NCBI GenBank assembly: GCA_946480715.1
Contig: CAMLKK010000034.1
Location: 1 to 27,134 of the forward strand
DNA: 27,134 nt
Direction: 5' to 3'
DNA from: an uncultured Bacteriovorax sp.
GTDB lineage: Bacteria > Bdellovibrionota > Bacteriovoracia > Bacteriovoracales > Bacteriovoracaceae
Shown here: piece by piece, positions 15,894 to 25,112 of the stretch
Layout of the letters: every line of letters begins with the position of its first letter
How positions within the stretch are numbered: the stretch's first letter is position 1
The notes under the pieces: generated by a model
Told to the model about the DNA's origin: nothing
The model's input: only the letters and a program-made list of their open reading frames with translations
The model's database searches: none
Made by a program: the position numbers and the translations under genes

Positions 15894-18706
15894 GACTTCA
15901 ATAACTTCTTAAGATATTTACCTGTGTGTGACTTAGCATTTTTGGCGACCTCTTCCGGTGTTCCAGCAGCGACGATTTGCCCGCCTCCTGTTCCACCTTC
16001 AGGTCCTAAATCAATTACCCAGTCAGCAGTTTTAATGACATCTAGATTATGTTCAATAATAAGCAGCGTGTGGCCTTGTTCAACTAATTGTTGAAGAGCA
16101 CCTAGAAGAATTTTTATATCTTGAAAATGAAGACCCGTTGTCGGCTCATCCAGAACGTAAAGACAATGACCTTTTGTTCTTTTCGAAAGCTCACGTGAAA
16201 GTTTCAAACGTTGAGCTTCCCCACCAGAAAGCGTAGTCGCCGGTTGACCTAACTTCATGTAACCTAGACCAACTGATGTAAGTGTTGAAAGAACACGATT
16301 CATCTTTGTGTGGTTCTTAAAAAACTCCTCAGCTTCTTCGATCGAAAGATCTAAAACTTCAGCAATGTTTTTTCCCTTATAGAGAACTGAAAGTGTTTCA
16401 GCGTTGTAGCGGGTACCTTTGCATTCTGTACATGTGATATATACGTCCGGAAGGAAGTGCATTTCAATTTTTTTAACGCCGTTACCTTCACACTCTTCAC
16501 AACGACCGCCTTTAACGTTGAAACTAAAGCGACCGCTTTTATAACCACGAATTTGTGATTCATTTGTTGAAGCAAAGATATCTCTAATTTCATCAAACAA
16601 TCCCGTATAAGTAGCAGGATTAGAATGAGGAGTTCTACCGATTGGAGATTGATCAAGTTCAATGACTGTTTTGATCTCTTCCATACCAGTTAAAGAATTA
16701 TAATTAGCTTTATGATAAAGAGTTTTATGTGTGTTCGTAAGATAGGTTTTTACGGCCGGAACTAATATTTTGTGAATCAGAGTTGATTTACCAGAGCCAC
16801 TTACACCCGATACACAAACTAATCCACCTAAAGGAATGTTTACATCTAATTTTTTAATGTTGTGCTCATTGGCACCAGACAATTTAAGAAACTTAGAAAA
16901 CTTCTTTCTTGTTTCTGGAACAGCAATTCGATCTGTTCCGTTAAGGAATCTAGCAGTTAATGATTTTTTATCTTTAAGCACCTTCTCTAGAGGACCATGA
17001 GAAACAATTTCACCACCATGAATCCCTGCTCCAGGACCCATGTCGATAATGTAATCAGATTCTTTCATAGTATCTTCGTCATGTTCAACAACAAGAACTG
17101 TATTTCCAATATCACGAAGGGCCTTAAGTGTAGTGATAAGACGATCATTATCTCTTTGATGTAAACCAATGCTTGGTTCATCCAAAACATAAAGTACACC
17201 AGAGAGTGCAGAACCAATTTGAGTCGCAAGACGTATACGTTGAGATTCACCACCCGAAAGGGTCATGGCACCTCGGTTAAGATTCAGATAATTGAGACCC
17301 ACATCAAGTAAGAACTTTAAGCGAGCTATAATCTCCTTCAGCAGCTTCTCAGCAATGATTTTTTTCTCACCGTCTAGTTTAATCGCTGTTAAGTAAGAAT
17401 GGCATTCAGCAATTGAGAGCGTACAAAGATCCATGATGTGTTTTTCACCAATCTTCGTTGAAAGAGCGATCTTATTAAGACGTAATCCATTACATGATGG
17501 ACACGTTTTAATGTTCATGAATTTTTCAAGCTCGATGCGAACTTTATCAGATCCTGATTCTAAAAACTTTTTTTCTAACCAAGCCGTTAAACCTGGGAAT
17601 GCTTTTGAAAATTCAAAATGCGAATTTTCTGAAGTGAATGAATAGCGATAAATTTTATCAGATCCATTAAAGAGAATGTCTTTAAACTTTTTTGGCAACT
17701 TTTTGAATGGACCCGAAATATCTACGCCTTCTTCATCAGCAATACTTTCGACCATTTTATAGAGAAAAGAATTCCTTTTTGAAAGTGGTGTAATAGCGCC
17801 TTCTAACAATGGAAGACTCTCGTCAAAAATCATGAGATCTAAGTCGAATGTTTTAGTCTCCCCTAAACCATTACACACTTCACATGCACCAATCGGTGAA
17901 TTGAAAGAAAACAGTCTTGGTTCAAGCTCAGGATAGACGATATTTCCATTCGTGGATTTATTATGTTCCGAAAATGTTAATTCTTTATTGTCGTTAACGA
18001 GGATAAGAACATTCCCCTCTGCCAGCTTTAAGGCATATTCAATTGAATCAGCTAAACGTTTTTCAACATCGTCTTTTAAAACAATTCGATCGACAATGAT
18101 GTCGAGTTGAAATTTTCCTTTAGGAGCTTTAAGTGATTCATCTAACTGGATGAAGTCACCGTCTAAGCGAGCACGTGAAAATCCCATCGTCAAAAACTTA
18201 GAGATCAATTCCTTGAACTTAATTTTATCTGTGTTTGGAATGGGAGCGAGTATCTGCAGTTTTGTTTTTTCCGGAAGTTTAGTTACCTCACGAACAATCT
18301 GAGTAGGTGTGTACTTGCGAACTTCAATTCCAGTAATTGGATCATAAAGTGTTCCGATACGAGCATACAACACTCTGAGATAATCATAGATTTCAGTTGT
18401 TGTACCAACAGTAGATCGAGGGTTCTTGCTAGATGTTTTTTGATCGATAGCAATTGAAGGAGATAAACCTGAAATAGATTCCACTTCAGGCGGTTGATAT
18501 TGACCCAAGAACTGGCGAGCATAACTGGAAAGAGATTCAATGTATCTTCTTTGTCCTTCAACATAAATTGTATCAAAGGCCAAGGATGATTTTCCTGAAC
18601 CAGAAGGGCCAGTGACAACAGTGAGAGTGTTCTTAGGTATATTGATAGTGACGTCTTTTAAATTGTGAACAGCAGCTTTAACGACTTTAATTTCGTTGAT
18701 TGACAT
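15890..18706 (-). CDS. uvrA: Excinuclease ABC subunit A
   Basis: UvrA finds bulky DNA lesions and loads UvrB in nucleotide excision repair. At 938 residues it is nearly the same length as the E. coli protein (940). Two ABC ATPase modules are present: Walker A GPSGSGKSS (about 33-41) and GVSGSGKST (about 634), signatures LSGGESQRIRLATQIGS (about 484) and LSGGEAQRLKLSRELS (about 828), with LDEPSIGLHQRD and LDEPTTGLHFQD. Zinc-binding pairs CEVC (about 276), CPSC, CEEC (about 733) and CTEC (about 757) are retained. The start overlaps the end of pdxA by 20 bp. The next gene begins inside its stop codon. No frameshift is seen. Confidence 0.98.
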   Translation of the reverse strand: MSINEIKVVKAAVHNLKDVTINIPKNTLTVVTGPSGSGKSSLAFDTIYVEGQRRYIESLSSYARQFLGQYQPPEVESISGLSPSIAIDQKTSSKNPRSTVGTTTEIYDYLRVLYARIGTLYDPITGIEVRKYTPTQIVREVTKLPEKTKLQILAPIPNTDKIKFKELISKFLTMGFSRARLDGDFIQLDESLKAPKGKFQLDIIVDRIVLKDDVEKRLADSIEYALKLAEGNVLILVNDNKELTFSEHNKSTNGNIVYPELEPRLFSFNSPIGACEVCNGLGETKTFDLDLMIFDESLPLLEGAITPLSKRNSFLYKMVESIADEEGVDISGPFKKLPKKFKDILFNGSDKIYRYSFTSENSHFEFSKAFPGLTAWLEKKFLESGSDKVRIELEKFMNIKTCPSCNGLRLNKIALSTKIGEKHIMDLCTLSIAECHSYLTAIKLDGEKKIIAEKLLKEIIARLKFLLDVGLNYLNLNRGAMTLSGGESQRIRLATQIGSALSGVLYVLDEPSIGLHQRDNDRLITTLKALRDIGNTVLVVEHDEDTMKESDYIIDMGPGAGIHGGEIVSHGPLEKVLKDKKSLTARFLNGTDRIAVPETRKKFSKFLKLSGANEHNIKKLDVNIPLGGLVCVSGVSGSGKSTLIHKILVPAVKTYLTNTHKTLYHKANYNSLTGMEEIKTVIELDQSPIGRTPHSNPATYTGLFDEIRDIFASTNESQIRGYKSGRFSFNVKGGRCEECEGNGVKKIEMHFLPDVYITCTECKGTRYNAETLSVLYKGKNIAEVLDLSIEEAEEFFKNHTKMNRVLSTLTSVGLGYMKLGQPATTLSGGEAQRLKLSRELSKRTKGHCLYVLDEPTTGLHFQDIKILLGALQQLVEQGHTLLIIEHNLDVIKTADWVIDLGPEGGTGGGQIVAAGTPEEVAKNAKSHTGKYLKKLLKS

Positions 18707-19598
18707 GATGATTTACCTCGAGGGCCGTTTTTAGTAAGTGCAAACATCCCGTAATATCTCCTTGATTTTTACCATAGAGATCAAATGCGGTACCGTGATC
18801 AACACTTAGACGAAGAAAAGGAAGACCCATACTTATATTCAAGCCGACAAATCCAAACTTTGATTTGAACGGTGCTAATCCTTGATCGTGAAACATGTAT
18901 ACGAAAAGCTGTTTTACGTTTTCGTTATGTTGCGTATGCAAAGTATCGCCAGAGAAAGGTCCTTTAAATTTTAGGGAGCTGTTCTTTTTTAATACTTCAA
19001 TTGCTTCATAAATACATTGATCTTCATTACCGAGAATGCCGTTTTCACCAACATGGGGATTTATACCAGCGAAGATGACTTCTTCAAAATTATAGAAATA
19101 TTTTTGGAAAAACTCCAATGTCGTCTTCACTTTATCGACAATGAGGTCTTTCGTAATCACTGATGTAACCTTTGATAAAGCAACATGATCAGTTACTAAA
19201 ACTACATCTTGCTTAATACCTTTAAATGTCATCGCAATATTTGAATTTTTAAAATAAGCGCGAAACAGTTCGGTGTATCCAGCATATGACTGACCATTAA
19301 ATTTTAATTGGTCTTTAGATGTCGGTAGCGTAACAAGAATGTCTTTAGGGGTAATAACCTCTAATGCTTTTAATAAGGATGAAGATGAAGAAGGAACATT
19401 TTTGTTTTCTACTTCAATAACCTGGAGTTCTTTGAAAAGTGCGTGCTCAAGTTTGAGATCGTTTAAGTTAGATTTTAAATCCTGGGCAACAGTAATGAGT
19501 TTAATCTGTTTACGTTCATCTCGAGATAGCATGAGGAAGGACTTCAGAAATATTTCAAGCCCTATTCCCTTTTCGTGCCCTTGAGTGACGTAAATCAT
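18687..19598 (-). CDS. pdxA: 4-hydroxythreonine-4-phosphate dehydrogenase PdxA, short divergent form
   Basis: PdxA oxidises 4-phosphohydroxythreonine in the DXP-dependent route to pyridoxal phosphate. The three metal-binding histidines are present: H138 in TDHVAL, H182 in GINPHVGENG and H237 in FHDQGLAPFK; the C-terminal SVDHGTAFDLYGK is also conserved. At 303 residues it is about 25 shorter than the E. coli enzyme, with a reduced N-terminus (VTQGHEKGIGLE in place of TPGEPAGIGPD). The substrate-contacting His-Thr pair of the family (GHTE) reads GYTE here (Y109-T110). The start overlaps the surA-like stop by 4 bp, the same surA-pdxA linkage seen in enterobacteria. The family call is safe; exact substrate is likely but not proven. 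Confidence 0.88.
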   Translation of the reverse strand: MIYVTQGHEKGIGLEIFLKSFLMLSRDERKQIKLITVAQDLKSNLNDLKLEHALFKELQVIEVENKNVPSSSSSLLKALEVITPKDILVTLPTSKDQLKFNGQSYAGYTELFRAYFKNSNIAMTFKGIKQDVVLVTDHVALSKVTSVITKDLIVDKVKTTLEFFQKYFYNFEEVIFAGINPHVGENGILGNEDQCIYEAIEVLKKNSSLKFKGPFSGDTLHTQHNENVKQLFVYMFHDQGLAPFKSKFGFVGLNISMGLPFLRLSVDHGTAFDLYGKNQGDITGCLHLLKTALEVNHHVNQRN

Positions 19599-20518
19599 AA
19601 TGAGATTTTAATATAGTGTTTGTTTCTTTCGCGCTCGAACCAAACAACTGTTTCGGCTTTAACCGCTTTCTCATAGAGAGAATCTTTGATTTTCTCTTTT
19701 TGTGCCATAAATGCTGCTGTTTCAACGAGATCTTTTTTTGCTACTAAAAACACATGGTGTTGATTGTTAAGAACGATAGGAGTTGTCAGTGCACCTTCAT
19801 CTGTTACTTTTAACAAGTTTACTAACTCAGGAGCGAGACCCTCTTCATCAATGGCATCGAGGTTATTTACAGTCATTGTTGAGAAGTTTTCAGGAAGTGA
19901 AGAATTTATACGATATTGTTTAATAACATCTTCGAACTGGCCTTTAGCAAGCGTTGGGGCCACATCTCTTCCGATTGCGTAATCGACTAAGCTATAACGG
20001 AAATTCATACGTGAATCTTTTGCATTGTTTTTATAGAAAGTATTTTTTACGTCTTGTTCAGAAATGGCGATCATCGGAGAGATAACTCTGTTCACAAAAT
20101 AGCTGAACTCGATTGCTTCTCTTAGTGTTTCAAAATATTCATCATAAGTTGTATTTTGTTGTCTTAAAAAATTTTTAAGTGAATTTCGATCAACTCCAAG
20201 TCTTTGTTCGTTGCTTTTAATTTGCGCTTCAACTTGATCGTCTGTGATTGTGTATCCAAGCTCAGAAAGTTTTGCACGAATAAGGTATTTATTAATCGAC
20301 ATTTGTACAAGTTCTTCAGTGGTATATGAATTTTGAGAGTAAACCATTCCGGCTACGTTTTTTTTGATTGGAATGATCTTAGAAAGTCGTTGAATTTGTG
20401 AAAGTGTAATGATGTTGTCGTCGACTACGGCTGCAATTTTATCGATGAGTTTTGCATGAGTGATAGGAGCAAAAGAGAGGATCAGAACCAGAAAAAAAAA
20501 GCGACTTGCGAGCTTCAT
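19595..20518 (-). CDS. SurA-like periplasmic chaperone with degenerate parvulin domain
   Basis: The 307-residue protein has a signal peptide (about 1-22, ending ITHA) followed by KLIDKIAAVVDDNIITLSQI, the typical opening of SurA N-terminal domains, and a helical chaperone region to about residue 165. After it comes a stretch (about 170-275) that aligns in outline with a parvulin domain (FRYSLVDYAI, then GALTTPIVLNNQHHVFLV), but the usual active-site pattern around the ARHIL strand is absent. SurA guides outer-membrane proteins through the periplasm, and its chaperone core can work without isomerase activity. Placement directly before pdxA supports the SurA relation. The ribosome binding site (AGTAGGT) and start are enclosed by a 10-bp inverted repeat. 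Confidence 0.82.
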   Translation of the reverse strand: MKLASRFFFLVLILSFAPITHAKLIDKIAAVVDDNIITLSQIQRLSKIIPIKKNVAGMVYSQNSYTTEELVQMSINKYLIRAKLSELGYTITDDQVEAQIKSNEQRLGVDRNSLKNFLRQQNTTYDEYFETLREAIEFSYFVNRVISPMIAISEQDVKNTFYKNNAKDSRMNFRYSLVDYAIGRDVAPTLAKGQFEDVIKQYRINSSLPENFSTMTVNNLDAIDEEGLAPELVNLLKVTDEGALTTPIVLNNQHHVFLVAKKDLVETAAFMAQKEKIKDSLYEKAVKAETVVWFERERNKHYIKISL

Positions 20519-20589
20519 CGTCTACCTACTTAATGATGACTGTTTTCAGCTCATTAGAGTAAAATATCCGCCCCTACTACGCAAGTCGC
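20501..20589 (-). promoter_or_regulatory. Long-range inverted repeat enclosing the surA-like start
   Basis: GCGACTTGCG (20501-20510) and CGCAAGTCGC (20580-20589) are perfect 10-bp, GC-rich reverse complements. In the minus-strand mRNA one arm lies 15 nt after the ppiC stop and the other covers codons 3-6 of the surA-like gene, so the Shine-Dalgarno and ATG (20518) fall within the 69-nt loop. Regulation of translation is inference. Confidence 0.7.
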
Positions 20590-20604
20590 AACTATCTAAA
20601 AAAT

Positions 20605-21432
20605 CTATTTCAATAGGTCTTTATTCACGATCTTAATTTGTGCATTTTTACGTCCTTCAGCAAAGTAAGCTTCAAGGATTTTGTCGCGCTTTTGATCGTA
20701 AACGATTTTCTTATAAAGTGCCGGATCTACTTCTTTCCACTCTTTAACACCAAGAACTTTGATAATGTGAATACCAAACTGCGTTCTTGTTGGAGGTGAG
20801 ATATAACCATTCGGCTTGCCGTTGATTGCTTTGAAGTATTCTGGAGCATACTTAACAGCTGGAACGTATCCCATATCGCCCGCTGCTGGTGCAGTTGAAG
20901 ATTGAGAATATTTGTTCGCAAGTTCTGGCCACATTTGTGGCTTAGCTTGAAGTTGCTTGTAAACTTCTAATGCTTTTTTGATTGCTTCTTCTACTTCTTC
21001 TTTTTCAGGAACTACACGGATTCTGAAAAGGATGTGAGCTGTACGATACTCTTTATTTTTTTGGTAGTAGTCTTGAGCTTCTTTATCTTCAACTTTGATG
21101 TCTTGAAGTTTCTTCTCTAAATCTTTTGAAATTTGTGCATGGTAAAGAACATCTTCCATTTTCGTTTTAACGATTGGATCGTTTTGAAGATTAGCTTCTT
21201 TTGCCTTTTTGATTCCGATTTCACGGTTGATAATATCGTTAAGAACTTTCTCTTTTGTTACAACTTTATCTGAAACAAACATGAGGTTTTGTTCAAAGGC
21301 CTGATCCAACTGACCTTTTTTAATCTCAACACCATTAACCGTTGCGACTACTGCTTCAGCATCTTTGTTCTGAGCAGAAACTGAAAGCGAAAAGAGTAAC
21401 GAAAAAATGATAAATAGGGACGATGTTTTCAT
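20605..21432 (-). CDS. Periplasmic PpiC-type (parvulin) peptidyl-prolyl isomerase
   Basis: Parvulins catalyse cis-trans isomerisation of Xaa-Pro bonds during protein folding. The ATG at 21432 is preferred to the GTG three bases upstream because GAGGA lies 8 nt before it. The 275-residue product has a signal peptide (about 1-21, SLSVSAQ), an N-terminal chaperone-like helical region including VVATVNGVEIKKGQLDQAF, and a parvulin domain: YRTAHILFRI (about 131), WPELANKYSQSSTAPAAGDM, and FGIHIIKVLG (about 220). Expected active-site features (the AHIL His, the GDMG turn and the FGIHII His) are present, in contrast to its downstream SurA-like neighbour. It is probably soluble in the periplasm. It follows mfd after 68 bp. 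Confidence 0.9.
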   Translation of the reverse strand: MKTSSLFIIFSLLFSLSVSAQNKDAEAVVATVNGVEIKKGQLDQAFEQNLMFVSDKVVTKEKVLNDIINREIGIKKAKEANLQNDPIVKTKMEDVLYHAQISKDLEKKLQDIKVEDKEAQDYYQKNKEYRTAHILFRIRVVPEKEEVEEAIKKALEVYKQLQAKPQMWPELANKYSQSSTAPAAGDMGYVPAVKYAPEYFKAINGKPNGYISPPTRTQFGIHIIKVLGVKEWKEVDPALYKKIVYDQKRDKILEAYFAEGRKNAQIKIVNKDLLK

Positions 21433-21500
21433 CACAAGTATCCTCGAAAAGTTTATTTCTTAATGATAACAGAATTTTAAAAGAAGGAAGTAAAAAAGGA

Positions 21501-24500
21501 TTATGTGGTCATTAATTGTCCGCTAATGTCTCTTGAAAACTTGAGTAAATCACTTTGAGTAACTAGCGTTTTGTGAGTGTAGATAACTTTATAATCTGGA
21601 GTGAATTGATAGATTTTAGGTCTTGAGATGAAGAAGTTCACCACGCGGTCGCGAAGTTGAACATCACTCTCTAAGAACTGACGATCAAACTTAAGTGTAA
21701 TGGCAGCCCCGCCAACTTGAACCGATTTTAGTCCAAGAGTTTGAAAATGAATTCTCGTTTCAAGAACAACAAAGAGGTTCGCGAGTTCTTCACTAAAGAG
21801 ACCATAAACATCTTGAAATTCTTCCTTGATATTTTCAAGCAACGTTAATGTTTCGCAATTTGAAAGTCGTTTGTACTGCTTTAATCGTTCACTTGGATCG
21901 CTGATGTAGTGATTAGGTATGAACGCCGGGAAAGGAGTGACAATTTCAATATCTTTCTTGAGAAGTTTCTTTTCACCTCTGATTTCGTTAATAGCATCTT
22001 TTAAGAGTTCCATGTAAAGCTCAAGTCCAACGGCTTCAACGTGGCCGGATTGAGTTGCACCTAGGATATCCCCCGCTCCTCTAATTTCTAAGTCAACGGA
22101 AGCGATATTGAATCCTGCTCCCATGTCAGCATATGTTTGAAGAGCATGCAGTCGCTTTTGAGCGATTGTTGAAATTTCTCTCAATTTTGGAACGACAAAA
22201 TAAGCATAAGCTTTTTTATCAGAGCGGCCAATGCGTCCGCGCAACTGATGGAGTTGAGCGAGACCGTAAGTATCGGCACGATCAATGATCATGGTGTTGG
22301 CATTGGGAATATCAATCCCCGATTCAATAATGGTTGTAGCGATGAGAATTTGATAACTGCCATTATAAAAAGCGTTGATCTTGTCTTCGAGTTCTTTTTC
22401 GCTCATCTGTCCGTGCGCAAATGCAATCTTTGCTTCTGGAGCAAGCTCGCGAATAAAGCCAGCATATTCTTCAATATCGTGTACTTTGTTGTGAACAACA
22501 AAAACTTGTCCTCCACGCTGTAGTTCTTTTTGAATGGCATTTTGAATCGTTAAATCATCTTCTTTAATGACATAAGTTTTTATCGATTGTCTGCGCGGTG
22601 GTGCTGTTTTAATGAGTGAAAGATCACGTAAACCAAGGAAGGCCATTTGCAATGTTCTTGGAATCGGGGTTGCCGTTAATGTTAAGAAATCAACGGATGC
22701 TTTCATGAGTTTCAGCTTTTCTTTGTGACCAACACCAAAGCGCTGTTCTTCATCGACGATTACGAGTCCAAGATCAGCAAACTTCAATTTATCAGAAAGA
22801 AGTTTGTGAGTTCCAATGAGGATATCAATCTCACCTTTCTCAGCCTTTTCTAAAATCTCTTTAGATTCTTTAGCGGATTTGAAGCGCGAGATGAACTCTA
22901 TGCGAATCGGAAAATCTTTGAATCTTTTTGCGAAAGAATTGTAATGTTGAAGCGCCAGAATAGTTGTTGGTACAAGAACGGCAACCTGTTTTTTATCTTC
23001 AACAGCTTTAAAGGCTGCACGCATAGCCACTTCTGTTTTTCCAAATCCAACGTCACCGCAAACGAGGTAGTCCATCGGTACTGGTTTTTGCATGCACTCC
23101 AGAACTTCTTCGATGGCACGTGCTTGATCCGGTGTCTCTTCAAAAGGAAAAGCTAATTCAAATTCGCGGTAGAGATGATCAGGCGGAGAAAAGGCAAAAG
23201 CCACAGAAGACTGTCGTTCTGCTTGTAACTTTAGTAAGTCAAAAGCCAGAGTCTTTGCAGAATTTCTTGCACGCGCCTTAATCAGCGCAAATTTATTAGT
23301 GCGAAGACTATCTGTCTTTAACGAAGCAGCTGAGTCTGCATGCTTTTGAATAAGATTTAATTTATAAACTGGAACATAAATCTTATCGTTATCTGCATAT
23401 TTTAAAACTAGAAAGTCACTCTTATCGCCACCGATATCCAGTGCTTCTAATCCAAGGTATTCACCTACTCCATATTCACTGTGAATAACGAAGTCGCCCG
23501 CTTTTAAGGTAGCAAGTTGTTCAGCAAATAAATCGAGATCTACTTTTTTATATTTTTGCGTTTTGGTTTTTTTAGCTGCGAATAAATCACCATCGGTAAT
23601 GATGAGGAAGCTTTCGCCTTCGTAGTAAAAACCTTCATTGACTCTGAAGTTGAGAAACTCAATTCGGCGCTTTAAATCTTCTGGATAATTTTGCAGATCA
23701 ATCAAATGTTGAATTTCATTTTTTGAAGCTTCACTATATGAAGAAAAATAAATCTTACCCTTAAATTGAAAATGCTTTTTCAAAAACTGCAGAGCTGCGA
23801 CGATATAATCTGGCTTGGGTAATGCAGGATTAATGTTCTGATTTAAAAAAGTTTTTGTGCTAACTAAGTGGAGATCAATCTCGTCAGAAACATCACCAAA
23901 ACTCATATTTAAATTGAGTTGATCAATAAGTATGTTTTTTCGTTCGCCCATTTCTGAAACAAATGAAAAATCATAGATCTTGGATGGTTCTGGAAGAATG
24001 ACTTCGCTGTTTGGATTTTCTTCTGCTTGTTCATACTCAACTCGAAAAGTCTCAACCAAATCAAGATGCGCTCTTTGCGTATCACTTGCTCCCAAAAATA
24101 AAAATTGAGTCTGAGCTAAGTCTAAGTAACTTGTAACGGCTACACTATCTTTAAAAAATAGCGGGAAATAAGCAGGATAGTTTTCAAAAAGCTGTCCATC
24201 GCTTAAGCGAGTGAGCACAGCTTTTCTCACTTCAAATTTATTTTTTAAAGAAGGACCAAAAGTGGGAAGATTTTCTCTTAATGTAACGGGAAAATCATGT
24301 TGAGCGAGTATGCGTGCAGCGGGTGCCACTAAAACAGATTTGAAAGTTTTTTCACGAATTGTTTTTTGGGTATCGAGATCGATGGCATGAATGCTTTCGA
24401 TCAGATCATCAAAATAAGATAAACGCACCGGATCTGACCCTACTGGATAAAGATCGAAGATCTGCCCTTTTTGAATAAAAGTTCCAGGTTCTTCAACAGA

Positions 24501-25013
24501 AGTCACAGATGAATAGCCGATGTTTACTAATTTTTTTGCAAGATCAGTTGGTGAAATGATGTCTTCCACATTCAAGTTAAAACTAAATTCATTGAAAAAC
24601 TTTTTAGGTGGGGCCTTGAGTGAAAGCGCCTCGAATGAAGTAACGAGAACAAATTTTGTTTTTGACGAATCAAGTCGATTGAGTTTGCTCAACACTTCAA
24701 GTCGTTCATAGAAACATTTTTCTGATGAGATCACGCCAGAATATGGCGACGCTTCAAGGCCTGGATAAAAAAGAATCTCTAAAGAGTCGTTGCCGTGAGT
24801 TAGTTGCAGCGAAGCATGAAATTCTTCGGCTTCATCGTTACTTGAGGCCACGATGACCTGAGATTTTTTCAAAAACTGTTTAGAGTTTTCATTTAAAAAT
24901 GAGTTGAGAATAAATGACCATTGTTGGGTGTTGGCACCATACAAATAAAGTGGTGAAGAAACACTTTCATCCCAGTTCAAAATTTTTTGGAGCAGTGAAT
25001 TGAAGTGTGTCAT
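21501..25013 (-). CDS. mfd: Transcription-repair coupling factor Mfd
   Basis: Mfd removes RNA polymerase stalled at lesions and recruits UvrA. With the ATG at 25013 it has 1170 residues, typical for the family. An in-frame TTG at 25037 would add eight residues but lies almost at the predicted transcription start. Order of parts: UvrB-like N-terminal domains (about 1-340), the RNA-polymerase-interacting domain near HSEYGVGEYLGLEAL (about 513), the RecG-like motor with Walker A CGDVGFGKTEVA (about 650), DEEQRFGVGHKEKLK (about 753), LTATPIPRTLQMA, HGQMSEKELE, the motif VI region GRIGRSDKKAYAY (about 922) and the C-terminal D7 domain. It starts the minus-strand block that also encodes UvrA, its repair partner. 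Confidence 0.97.
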   Translation of the reverse strand: MTHFNSLLQKILNWDESVSSPLYLYGANTQQWSFILNSFLNENSKQFLKKSQVIVASSNDEAEEFHASLQLTHGNDSLEILFYPGLEASPYSGVISSEKCFYERLEVLSKLNRLDSSKTKFVLVTSFEALSLKAPPKKFFNEFSFNLNVEDIISPTDLAKKLVNIGYSSVTSVEEPGTFIQKGQIFDLYPVGSDPVRLSYFDDLIESIHAIDLDTQKTIREKTFKSVLVAPAARILAQHDFPVTLRENLPTFGPSLKNKFEVRKAVLTRLSDGQLFENYPAYFPLFFKDSVAVTSYLDLAQTQFLFLGASDTQRAHLDLVETFRVEYEQAEENPNSEVILPEPSKIYDFSFVSEMGERKNILIDQLNLNMSFGDVSDEIDLHLVSTKTFLNQNINPALPKPDYIVAALQFLKKHFQFKGKIYFSSYSEASKNEIQHLIDLQNYPEDLKRRIEFLNFRVNEGFYYEGESFLIITDGDLFAAKKTKTQKYKKVDLDLFAEQLATLKAGDFVIHSEYGVGEYLGLEALDIGGDKSDFLVLKYADNDKIYVPVYKLNLIQKHADSAASLKTDSLRTNKFALIKARARNSAKTLAFDLLKLQAERQSSVAFAFSPPDHLYREFELAFPFEETPDQARAIEEVLECMQKPVPMDYLVCGDVGFGKTEVAMRAAFKAVEDKKQVAVLVPTTILALQHYNSFAKRFKDFPIRIEFISRFKSAKESKEILEKAEKGEIDILIGTHKLLSDKLKFADLGLVIVDEEQRFGVGHKEKLKLMKASVDFLTLTATPIPRTLQMAFLGLRDLSLIKTAPPRRQSIKTYVIKEDDLTIQNAIQKELQRGGQVFVVHNKVHDIEEYAGFIRELAPEAKIAFAHGQMSEKELEDKINAFYNGSYQILIATTIIESGIDIPNANTMIIDRADTYGLAQLHQLRGRIGRSDKKAYAYFVVPKLREISTIAQKRLHALQTYADMGAGFNIASVDLEIRGAGDILGATQSGHVEAVGLELYMELLKDAINEIRGEKKLLKKDIEIVTPFPAFIPNHYISDPSERLKQYKRLSNCETLTLLENIKEEFQDVYGLFSEELANLFVVLETRIHFQTLGLKSVQVGGAAITLKFDRQFLESDVQLRDRVVNFFISRPKIYQFTPDYKVIYTHKTLVTQSDLLKFSRDISGQLMTT

Positions 25014-25112
25014 GATTGTGTGCCGGAAGCGAAACAAACTATTTCCAAGATATTATATTTTCGTGTAATCTAAGAAAACTAAAAAATTGGATTTTTTATC
25101 TCGGAGATCAAG
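25014..25112. promoter_or_regulatory. Divergent mfd / nuoA promoter region
   Basis: This 99-bp gap must drive both directions. For mfd the minus strand has a perfect -10 TATAAT (25057-25052) without a good -35, giving a start near 25045. For nuoA the plus strand offers TTTCCA (25042-25047) and TAATCT (25066-25071) with an 18-nt spacer, a weak match. If both are right the promoters overlap and should compete. nuoA has CGGAGATCA before its ATG. Confidence 0.45.

Noticed and set aside
25014..25037. TTG start for mfd
   Set aside because: It is only about 8 nt from the start predicted by the TATAAT at 25052-25057; ATG 25013 is simpler.
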